A DNA stretch of 64,000 bases. Origin: SAR202 cluster bacterium (GTDB taxonomy: Bacteria > Chloroflexota > Dehalococcoidia > Lucifugimonadales > OSU-TB39). The notes beneath the pieces were generated by a model, which did not search any database, was not told the DNA's origin, and saw only the letters and a list, made by a program, of their open reading frames with translations. The stretch is from assembly GCA_009392195.1 (NCBI GenBank), contig VFGY01000029.1, forward strand, positions 1 through 64,000, written 5' to 3'. Below, piece after piece: positions 15,647 through 23,531 of this stretch. Position 1 is the first letter of the stretch; every line of letters begins with the position of its first letter. A program made the position numbers and the translations under genes.

Positions 15647-17068
15647 TCATTCGGCCATAAACCATCTTGTATCTTTTTCACAAATTTGCCTTTCTAAATA
15701 AATCGATTCAAGATAATGCGCTACATCAAATAATGTACTTTCATTATAATGGTTTGTAACAATTTGAATCCCTATTGGCAAACCATTATCACTCATCCCG
15801 AAAGGAATTGAAATCGCTGGAGAACCAGTTATTCCAAATGTACATGTAATTGCAGCAGCATGACTAGCTGGCATTTGTTCTCCATCAATGGTAATAATTT
15901 GCGAATCATGTTTGGGAGCCAAATTAGGCGCTGTTGGGCAGATTAAAACATCATATTTGGCAAAATAGTCAGTAAACCAATACTTATAACTATCACAAAC
16001 ACTACTTGCTTTCAAAAATGTGTCCAAATCTGGTCTATCTACTGATAACAGTCCTCTTATTGGGTCTGACAAATCTGATTCGTTTCCGCGCACATACTCA
16101 TTCAAATATTCAACTCCTTCTCCAGCTAGTAATACGTAAGTAGCATCTATCGGAGAAAGGCCATCGATGATTGGAATCGAAATTTTGTCTACAGTACAAT
16201 CGTTACGTTCCAAAGCTTCTACGGCAGAATGAACAACATTTCTTATCTGTGGATCCACTGGATCATATGGTTCATTATCTATCCATCCAACTTTCATCCC
16301 TTTAAAATCCGATGAAGATTTACTTTTTGCAGGGATTGGTAACGCATATTGATCTAAACCATTATATCCGCTCAATATATAATATGAACTAACTATATCT
16401 CTTACACTTCTTGCAATCGGACCAGCATGAAAATATCTTGTAAGCATTTCAGGCCAATGTCCTGTCAAAGGTATACGGCCTTGCGTAGGCTTAAATCCAA
16501 TTACGCCACAATAATGTGACGGTAGTCTATTGGAACCTCCTAAATCACTTCCAACACCCAATGGAGAGAGTCCTGCCGATATACTTATAGCTTCCCCTCC
16601 AGAAGATCCACCACATGTATACCCTTTCATCCAAGGATTTTCACCTTTACCAAAAATAGCACCAGATGTTTCGGCTGCCAGGGCAAATTCAGGTAAATTA
16701 GTCTTACCTATCAAAATCCCTCCAGCATTCTTTAATCTCTTTACAACTTCAGAATCACTTTCAGGAATTCGATCTGCAAATAATTTAGAACCTCTTGTAG
16801 TTCTGATACCCTCAGAATCAAACACATCCTTAATCGTAAATGGAATTCCATGCAGAGGACCTCTAATTAAACCAGTGTTCAACTCTTTGTCTGCTCGCAT
16901 AGCTTCTTCAAACACATTTTCAGCAAAAGTCACAATACCATTTAGTTTCGAATTAAACTCACGAAACCTTTCAACATGAAGAGAAATCAACTCACTGGAA
17001 CTAGTATGGCCATTCCGTATACTATCTGCCATAAAAGTAGCATCCTGATGTATTAAATCTTTACACAT
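15647..17068 (-). CDS. Amidase signature (AS) family hydrolase
   Basis: An AS-family amidase of about 473 residues with the full Ser-cisSer-Lys triad: lysine in IPFTIKDVF, the cis-serine in CGGSSGGEA and the nucleophile in GSDLGGSNR. Relatives hydrolyse amides, nitrile-derived amides or the Glu-tRNA(Gln) amide (GatA). The absence of gatB and gatC nearby and the catabolic setting favour a stand-alone amidase. The ORF-track TTG at 17086 and the ATG at 17068 both lack a clear SD site; ATG is preferred. It is probably the first gene of the methylamine operon, with 45 bases to mgsA. It could release methylamine or ammonia from N-methylated amides, which is inference only. Confidence 0.82.
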   Translation of the reverse strand: MCKDLIHQDATFMADSIRNGHTSSSELISLHVERFREFNSKLNGIVTFAENVFEEAMRADKELNTGLIRGPLHGIPFTIKDVFDSEGIRTTRGSKLFADRIPESDSEVVKRLKNAGGILIGKTNLPEFALAAETSGAIFGKGENPWMKGYTCGGSSGGEAISISAGLSPLGVGSDLGGSNRLPSHYCGVIGFKPTQGRIPLTGHWPEMLTRYFHAGPIARSVRDIVSSYYILSGYNGLDQYALPIPAKSKSSSDFKGMKVGWIDNEPYDPVDPQIRNVVHSAVEALERNDCTVDKISIPIIDGLSPIDATYVLLAGEGVEYLNEYVRGNESDLSDPIRGLLSVDRPDLDTFLKASSVCDSYKYWFTDYFAKYDVLICPTAPNLAPKHDSQIITIDGEQMPASHAAAITCTFGITGSPAISIPFGMSDNGLPIGIQIVTNHYNESTLFDVAHYLESIYLERQICEKDTRWFMAE

Positions 17069-17239
17069 AAAACCAAACCAAACCAATTATTTGAATGGGA
17101 AGAACATCGTATCACTAATCGCTGCATATTTGAACATAATACCTAGCTTTGGTTTTATATCTACCTAGAGTTGTACTTCTAAAATTATTTATTTGAAGTA
17201 ATCCAAATAAAATAGCAGTCAGTTATAAACTAAATGAAT

Positions 17240-17905
17240 TTAAAATATTAGTTCTCTTATATTTTTGATACTCTGTGCAACGGTATTTTTGTGATTATAT
17301 ACAGCTGAACCCGCTACAATAATATCAGCTCCAGCATCTGCTACTAATTTCACCGTATCAACATTGATCCCACCGTCTACTTCAAGTTCAACTTCAGATG
17401 AAGAATCATCCAACATTTTTCTGACATTTTTGATTTTTGGCACCATTGATTTAATAAATTCTTGGCCCGAATACCCAGGATTGACAGTCATGACTAAAAC
17501 AACATCTATTTGATCCAACAATTCTTTTATTACGTCAGAAGATGTCCCTGGATTTATTGCTATTCCTGCTTTAGCTCCTAAACTTTTGACATCCAAAATA
17601 GTTCTGTGTATATGCTTAGCAGACTCATAATGAACAGTTAACAGGTCCGCCCCTACATCAACTAATTCACTTACAAATCTACTTGGCTCTAATACCATCA
17701 TGTGCACATCTAAAGGTAAATTTGTTGATTTTCTTACAGCATCTACAATTAAAGGACCCATGGTTAGATTAGACACAAATTGACCATCCATTAAATCAAT
17801 ATGTATATAATCAGCTCCACCTTCCTGAGCTTCAATAACTTGATCTCTCAAAATACCAAAATCTGCAGATAAAATTGACGGTGCTATTTTAATCCTTGAT
17901 TCCAT
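17240..17905 (-). CDS. rpe: Ribulose-phosphate 3-epimerase
   Basis: A 221-residue Rpe barrel of normal length, interconverting ribulose 5-phosphate and xylulose 5-phosphate. Seen: IAPSILSADFG at the N-terminus, the metal-site strands HIDLMDGQFV and DVHMMVLEP, VNPGYSGQ and the phosphate-binding VDGGINVDT. Its start overlaps the argH end by 17 bases, so it is translated with the arginine operon, as its last gene. About 170 bases separate it from the amidase gene that begins the methylamine operon. Confidence 0.93.
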   Translation of the reverse strand: MESRIKIAPSILSADFGILRDQVIEAQEGGADYIHIDLMDGQFVSNLTMGPLIVDAVRKSTNLPLDVHMMVLEPSRFVSELVDVGADLLTVHYESAKHIHRTILDVKSLGAKAGIAINPGTSSDVIKELLDQIDVVLVMTVNPGYSGQEFIKSMVPKIKNVRKMLDDSSSEVELEVDGGINVDTVKLVADAGADIIVAGSAVYNHKNTVAQSIKNIRELIF

Positions 17906-19253
17906 TTCGTGCTTCTTTCTTTAAGTTTTGTTTAGCTGTTTTTATAGAAGATTTGACGTTTTTCAAAGCAGTTCCACCAAAAACATTTCGTGAATTGATT
18001 GAATTTTCAATTGTAATATTAGTTACGTCAGACTCAAATAGTTGCGAAAATAGCTTATATTTTTCTAACGATAATTCATGAATATTTTGTTTTGTCTCAA
18101 TAACATAATCCGTCAAATTACTCACGACTCGATGAGCTTCTCTAAAAGGCATACCTTTTCTAACTAAATAATCAGCAATATCTGTTGCTAGAGAATTGCT
18201 ATTATCTATTGCTGATCTCATTTTATCTTCATTAAAAGAAATCGACTTTAACATAGAACTCATAACTGCAAGTGTTGAAGATATAGTATCAACGGTATCG
18301 AATAATGGTTCTTTATCTTCTTGTAAATCTCTGTTGTATGTGAGCGGCAATCCTTTTAATATAGTAAGCATTGCTACAAGATTACCAAACACTCTTCCTG
18401 ACTTACCTCTACCTATTTCAGCAAAATCTGGGTTCCTTTTCTGAGGCATCATACTACTACCGGTTGTAAAATCAGAATCTAATTGTGTAAAACCAAACTC
18501 TTCTGATGACCAAATTACAATCTCTTCACATAACCTAGAGATATGAACAGCACAAATAGCTGATGCTGAGTGAAAATCCATTAAAAAATCCCTATCAGAA
18601 ACTGCATCCATGCTATTTACTGAAAGACTCTTAAATCCTAATTCATTGGCTACCCATTTCCTATCCAATTCATAAGAGGTACCAGATAAGGCTCCACTAC
18701 CTAACGGCATAACATCAGCAGACTCATATACTCTAGTGAATCGAATACAATCTCTTTTGAACATTTCATAATATGCCATAAGATGGTGCCCTAATGAAAC
18801 GGGTTGCCCACGTTGCAAATGAGTATATCCAGGAAGATATATTTCTATATTCTCTTCAGCTTTATTCAAAATCGATGTCCTAAGACCTAATAATCCTTCC
18901 CAAATTTCATGCACAGATTCTTTAACAAAAATCCTTAAATCCAACGCTATTTGATCATTACGAGATCTACCCGTATGCAATTTTCCCGCTAGCGGACCGA
19001 TTTTTTCGAACAATGCGTTCTCTATATTCATATGGATATCTTCAAATTTTTCAGAAAATTCAAACATACCCTTATTTATTTCCAATCTTATCTGCTCAAG
19101 TCCATCACATATCAGTCCAGATTCTTCTATAGTCAATATTCCTTGATTACCAAGCATCTCTGCATGAACTTTCGAACCTTTTATATCTTGGACATATAAA
19201 CGCTTATCAAATTTAATTGAAGACGTATATGATTTATCTAATTTTCGTTCCAT
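17889..19253 (-). CDS. argH: Argininosuccinate lyase
   Basis: A 454-residue fumarase/aspartase-superfamily enzyme catalysing the last step of arginine synthesis, argininosuccinate to arginine and fumarate. The family signature GSSMMPQKRNPD is present, as are LHTGRSRNDQ and LPGYTHLQRGQPVSLGHH. Length is standard. The ATG follows GAGGA. It is 12 bases after the MaoC-like gene and overlaps rpe. Overall it is intact. Confidence 0.95.
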   Translation of the reverse strand: MERKLDKSYTSSIKFDKRLYVQDIKGSKVHAEMLGNQGILTIEESGLICDGLEQIRLEINKGMFEFSEKFEDIHMNIENALFEKIGPLAGKLHTGRSRNDQIALDLRIFVKESVHEIWEGLLGLRTSILNKAEENIEIYLPGYTHLQRGQPVSLGHHLMAYYEMFKRDCIRFTRVYESADVMPLGSGALSGTSYELDRKWVANELGFKSLSVNSMDAVSDRDFLMDFHSASAICAVHISRLCEEIVIWSSEEFGFTQLDSDFTTGSSMMPQKRNPDFAEIGRGKSGRVFGNLVAMLTILKGLPLTYNRDLQEDKEPLFDTVDTISSTLAVMSSMLKSISFNEDKMRSAIDNSNSLATDIADYLVRKGMPFREAHRVVSNLTDYVIETKQNIHELSLEKYKLFSQLFESDVTNITIENSINSRNVFGGTALKNVKSSIKTAKQNLKKEARNGIKD

Positions 19254-19265
19254 GGATTACATTCC

Positions 19266-19736
19266 TCAACTATCATTTTTTGGAGCCAAAAATTTTCTTC
19301 TTAATGTTAAAACTTTTTGTTTGTTTTGATTAAAAGCCCGAGTTTCAATATAAACTATCCCTCTATCAGATTTGGATTTAGAATCTCTCAAATCAAGAAT
19401 TTCACTTTCCGCGTATATTGTATCTCCTTGGAAAACTGGAGCGTCATGTTTAATCGATTCATATTCCAAATTAGCGATAGCTTTACCTGAAGTATCCTTT
19501 ACGCTCATCCCAACAACTAAACTAAAAACCAATGTACCTACCACCAATATTTTACCGTGCTGATGACTTTGCATATAGTTTTCATCAGTATGCAGAGGGT
19601 TGTCATTCATTGTTAAAAGACAAAAAGTATGATTATCAGATTCCGTTACAGTTTTGCCTGGCCAATGCCTATATATGTCTCCAACATTAAATTCATCTAA
19701 GTATTTCCCAAACCCATCTCTAGATTCTATTATCAT
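19266..19736 (-). CDS. MaoC-like hot-dog hydratase
   Basis: A protein of about 156 residues with a single hot-dog domain of the MaoC type. The catalytic aspartate/histidine pair is visible in NDNPLHTDENY, and the long central helix GKILVVGTLVFSLVVG follows. Such enzymes hydrate enoyl-CoA esters or similar (for example mesaconyl-CoA). The start is set at the ATG at 19736, downstream of AAAGGGTG; the ORF track uses a GTG at 19748. It follows an acyl-CoA dehydrogenase, so the two could act in sequence on one acyl-CoA: dehydrogenation, then hydration. Their place inside an arginine operon is unexplained. Confidence 0.78.
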   Translation of the reverse strand: MIIESRDGFGKYLDEFNVGDIYRHWPGKTVTESDNHTFCLLTMNDNPLHTDENYMQSHQHGKILVVGTLVFSLVVGMSVKDTSGKAIANLEYESIKHDAPVFQGDTIYAESEILDLRDSKSKSDRGIVYIETRAFNQNKQKVLTLRRKFLAPKNDS

Positions 19737-19801
19737 GGCGTGTAACACCCTTTAACTTTATATATTTCGAAGTAATTGTTCGATTATAGGACTCCACAAT
19801 T

Positions 19802-20956
19802 CTAAATTGAATATTTCTCCAACAACCTCCTAGCAATTATCAATTTTTGAATTTCATTAGTTCCTTCTCCTATAATCATAAGCGGAGCATCTCTATAATG
19901 TCTTTCAACATCAAAATCTTTTATATATCCATATCCACCATGAATTCGCATAGCTTCCATTGCGACTTCACCACAAACTTCTGAAGCAAATAATTTGGCC
20001 ATTCCAGCTTCTAAATCCACCCTATCACCAGAATCCATTTTCGAAGCAACATCATATGTTAAAAGTCTAGCTGCCTGTATTTTCGTCGCCATATCAGCTA
20101 ATTTGATTTGAATTGATTGGTGTTTTGATATTGGCACACCGAAAGACTCCCTTTTTTGAGAATATTCTATAGCCGATTCAAAGGCAGCAGTTGCTACTCC
20201 AACAGCTCTTGCTGCTATATTTACCCTTCCAGCTTCCAAAGCACCTAAAATTTGACTAAATCCTTTCCCTTCTACTCCGCCAATTAAATTATCAACCGGC
20301 ACTTCACAGTTATCAAAAACTAATTCACAGGTATCTACACCTCTATATCCAAGTTTGTCCAATTTTTGAGCAACTGAAAATCCCGAAGAGCTTTTTTCAA
20401 CAACTAAGCAACTAATCCCTTTGTAACTTGGACTTGCGTTCAAATCAGTCTTAACTGCTACGGCAAATGCATTTCCATACAACCCGTTCGTTATAAACAT
20501 TTTTGAACCATTCACTAAATATTTATCTCCATTTTTTGATGCCACAGTGGATATACTTTGAACATCACTTCCAGCTCCAGGCTCAGTTAATGCTAATCCT
20601 CCTCTTATGTCTCCGACAACCATTTTAGGTAGAAATCGCTGTTTCTGTTCTTCGTCACCATGAATGGCTATAATATTTGCTAATATGTGATGTGTACCTA
20701 GCATGCCGGTCAGACTCATCCAACCTTTACTTAGCTCTTCAAATATGGTCGCAAAGGTAGTATGGTCTAAACCAAGCCCTCCATATTTCTCAGGGATAGT
20801 GATACCGAATAGACCTAAGTCTTTCATCATATCTACAAGTCCATGCGGGTATTCATCATCATTATCGAATTTAGATGCAACTGGTTTAACTTCGTTTTTC
20901 ACAAAATCACGAACTAACGAAACAATTTGCTTTCTTACATCACCAGATGTGTTCAA
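19802..20956 (-). CDS. Acyl-CoA dehydrogenase
   Basis: An acyl-CoA dehydrogenase of about 384 residues, removing two hydrogens from an acyl-CoA and passing electrons to ETF. Seen: the FAD/substrate motif ALTEPGAGSDVQ, FITNGLYGNAF, MRIHGGYGYIKDF and the C-terminal IGEGTNEIQ loop, where the catalytic glutamate lies in short-chain members. The ORF-track ATG at 20980 has no ribosome site, whereas AAAGAGGTGA lies just ahead of the TTG at 20956, so TTG is taken as the start. Chain-length preference cannot be read. Neighbours are argG upstream and the MaoC-like gene downstream. Confidence 0.88.
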   Translation of the reverse strand: MNTSGDVRKQIVSLVRDFVKNEVKPVASKFDNDDEYPHGLVDMMKDLGLFGITIPEKYGGLGLDHTTFATIFEELSKGWMSLTGMLGTHHILANIIAIHGDEEQKQRFLPKMVVGDIRGGLALTEPGAGSDVQSISTVASKNGDKYLVNGSKMFITNGLYGNAFAVAVKTDLNASPSYKGISCLVVEKSSSGFSVAQKLDKLGYRGVDTCELVFDNCEVPVDNLIGGVEGKGFSQILGALEAGRVNIAARAVGVATAAFESAIEYSQKRESFGVPISKHQSIQIKLADMATKIQAARLLTYDVASKMDSGDRVDLEAGMAKLFASEVCGEVAMEAMRIHGGYGYIKDFDVERHYRDAPLMIIGEGTNEIQKLIIARRLLEKYSI

Positions 20957-21020
20957 ATCGTCACCTCTTTTATTACACATTCTCTAAAACGATTATTTGA
21001 ATATTTATTTGACCTAATGC

Positions 21021-22274
21021 TCAGTTTCTTGGGTGCTTTTTACCATAATTTTTTGCAGATACCCCTAATATTTTCAAAAAACCCTCAGCATCAGCATGAT
21101 CATAATCACCAAGATTTTCCATAGAAGAATCGTCAGTGTAAAGAGAATATGGTATCGAAGTTGACTGGTCTTCTACTTCGCTAAATAAAATTGACCCCTT
21201 ATGAAGCTTGAGTGTCACTGAACCTGTCACGTGTTGGCTTATATTATTTATTGCTTTCATAGCTGAAATTGAACCTAAATCAAACCAAAATCCTTGGTAT
21301 ATTTGCTCACTCAAGTACCTAGACAAAGATTCGAAAAGATTCCTAGCTCGTCTATCCAATATAAATTGCAATAAATATTCGTATGCTTTTCCAATAAGCT
21401 CTATACCAGGTGACTCATAAATACCTCTTGATTTAATTCCAACGAAACGATTTTCTATAACATGGGTACCAATTCCTATCCCATGTCTACCAGCTATCTC
21501 ATTTGATTGAGTAAAAGCTTCAACTAATCCAACTTTCATCCCATTAATTTCTATAGGAATTCCTTTATCCCATTTTATTGTGACAAACTCAGACACATCT
21601 GGAGCGTCCCAAGGCCATACACCCATAATCGGTTCAACAAAAAATGGACGTATACTCACATCTTCCAAATCACCAGCCTCATGAGTCAATCCCAGAAAAT
21701 TAGCATCGGTCGAATACCGTGCTTCAGATGACGCTTTGAGTGGCAAATCATTTTTATTACAATATTCGATCATTTCTTTTCTGCCGGGAAATTGTTTTAT
21801 AAAATCTGCATCTCTCCACGGCGCGTAAATCTCAACCTCAGGTTCTATCATGTTACTTGCTAATTGAAATCTCACCTGATCATTACCTCTACCAGTACAA
21901 CCATGAAACAACACTGGAATCCCTTCTTTTTTCAAATGGGGCAAAATACTTTCAACAGTTACTGGTCTTGCTATTGCAGTGGTATTCCAATATCCCCCTT
22001 CATATCTCGCCTGAGCCTGAACAACTTTTAATCCCGCTTCAGCCAATGCCTCGGTTCCTGAAACCAGAACTGCATCAACAGCTTTACATCCCATCATTCT
22101 TTTTTTTATATCAGTTAATTCAGTTTCATCCGGTTGGGCCAGATCTACAGTGTAGCAAGTTACTGAAAATCCTTTATCATTAAGCCAATGGGTTACTGTA
22201 CAAGAATCAAGACCACCCGAAACCGCCCCACCAATAGACTTTATTCCTTTCTCGCGAAGGTCGTTCCATTTCAT
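21021..22274 (-). CDS. argG: Argininosuccinate synthase
   Basis: A 417-residue ATP-dependent ligase joining citrulline and aspartate. The ATP pyrophosphatase loop AVSGGLDSC is near the N-terminus, and HGCTGRGNDQVRF and EIAGRHGIG are typical. It resembles the longer, divergent ArgG group and has a C-terminal extension rich in Asp and His (YDHADAEGF). The ATG follows GAGGATTT. It is 33 bases after argD. The sequence appears complete. Confidence 0.92.
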   Translation of the reverse strand: MKWNDLREKGIKSIGGAVSGGLDSCTVTHWLNDKGFSVTCYTVDLAQPDETELTDIKKRMMGCKAVDAVLVSGTEALAEAGLKVVQAQARYEGGYWNTTAIARPVTVESILPHLKKEGIPVLFHGCTGRGNDQVRFQLASNMIEPEVEIYAPWRDADFIKQFPGRKEMIEYCNKNDLPLKASSEARYSTDANFLGLTHEAGDLEDVSIRPFFVEPIMGVWPWDAPDVSEFVTIKWDKGIPIEINGMKVGLVEAFTQSNEIAGRHGIGIGTHVIENRFVGIKSRGIYESPGIELIGKAYEYLLQFILDRRARNLFESLSRYLSEQIYQGFWFDLGSISAMKAINNISQHVTGSVTLKLHKGSILFSEVEDQSTSIPYSLYTDDSSMENLGDYDHADAEGFLKILGVSAKNYGKKHPRN

Positions 22275-22307
22275 ATTAAATCCTCAATAAGAAACCATTA
22301 TTCAAAA

Positions 22308-23531
22308 TCAATCATTTGCCTTTGAAATTTGCACAATACCACTTTGCAATTTTTCTATGGCCTCATCTATTTCATCTAAAGAAACATTTAATGGCGGCAT
22401 CAATCTTATAGCGTCGGGCCTAACTGCATTTAGTAGTAAGCCCAAGTCATTGCAGGAATTAATTACATCCGCCGAAATATCGGATGCAAATTGAATAGCG
22501 AATAAAAGCCCCATACCTCTTATTTCAATAATATCATCATTATTTTCTTGTAATTCACCTAATTTGGAAAGTAGATACTGACTAGACTCATTCACCAATT
22601 CAACAACATTATTTTCTATTAAATAATTAGTTGAAGCGAATGCTGCAGCACATGCTAATGCATTGCCTCCAAATGTCGACCCATGGTCTCCAGGTTCTAA
22701 GACAGACGCAAAATTTTTCGCTAACAGAGCACCGATTGGAACTCCTCCACCTAATCCTTTTGCTAACGTCATAACATCTGGTTCCACTCCAAACCTTTGG
22801 TAGCCAAAGAGAGCTCCTAATCTACCCATACCAGTTTGTACTTCATCAAAAATCAAAAGTATCCCTTTTTGGTCACACCATTCTCTAACTGCTTTCAAAT
22901 ATGATTCATCTGGGATATTCACCCCGCCTTCACCTTGGACAGGCTCTATCATTATGGCTGCAGTGTTACTCGAAGTAACTTTTTTTATAGCTTCGATATT
23001 ATTATATTCAACATGAACAAATCCTGAAGGCAAAGGCTGAAATGGGTCTTCATCATGAGGCTTACCTGTTGCAGCCCAAGTGGTTAAAGTTCTCCCATGA
23101 AACGAATTCAGGGCAGTAATTATTTCAAATGCTCCACCTAAATTCTTTTTACCATACTTTCTAGCTAACTTTATTGCACCCTCATTTGCTTCAGCCCCAC
23201 TATTAGCAAAAAATATTTTATCCATACAACAATTATCAATTAAGACCTGGGCCAACTTAAGCTGAGGCACCGTATAAAACTGGTTGGACGTTTGTAGCAA
23301 AGTATTCGCTTGGTTAGAAATTTCTTTTGCAACATCTTCGTTAGAATGACCAACATTGTTAACAGCCCATCCTGCTACAAAATCTAAATATTCTTTTCCG
23401 TTTTGATCCCAAACTCTACTACCCTTACCTCGAACTATTACCATAGGCTGTCTCCGCACACAAAACATATAGTAATCTTCTTCAATTTTTTTCCAATTAA
23501 CTTCATTACTTATTGAAGACATTCTATTCAT
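22308..23531 (-). CDS. argD: Acetylornithine aminotransferase
   Basis: A 407-residue class III PLP aminotransferase. The PLP lysine lies in DVMTLAKGLGGGVPIGA and the cofactor aspartate in LLIFDEVQTGMGR; FANSGAEANEGAIKLARK marks the ACOAT-like group. Context with argJ, argB, argG and argH supports acetylornithine as substrate; other omega-aminotransferases are close in sequence. GGAGG lies two bases from the ATG at 23531 and eleven from a second ATG at 23522, so the second is equally possible. The first ATG overlaps the stop of the UPF0182 gene. Confidence 0.9.
   Translation of the reverse strand: MNRMSSISNEVNWKKIEEDYYMFCVRRQPMVIVRGKGSRVWDQNGKEYLDFVAGWAVNNVGHSNEDVAKEISNQANTLLQTSNQFYTVPQLKLAQVLIDNCCMDKIFFANSGAEANEGAIKLARKYGKKNLGGAFEIITALNSFHGRTLTTWAATGKPHDEDPFQPLPSGFVHVEYNNIEAIKKVTSSNTAAIMIEPVQGEGGVNIPDESYLKAVREWCDQKGILLIFDEVQTGMGRLGALFGYQRFGVEPDVMTLAKGLGGGVPIGALLAKNFASVLEPGDHGSTFGGNALACAAAFASTNYLIENNVVELVNESSQYLLSKLGELQENNDDIIEIRGMGLLFAIQFASDISADVINSCNDLGLLLNAVRPDAIRLMPPLNVSLDEIDEAIEKLQSGIVQISKAND

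Noticed and set aside
17087-17239. Promoter of the methylamine operon
   Set aside because: Only weak -10-like elements (TATAAA, TATTAT) without convincing -35 partners; likely present but not locatable by eye.
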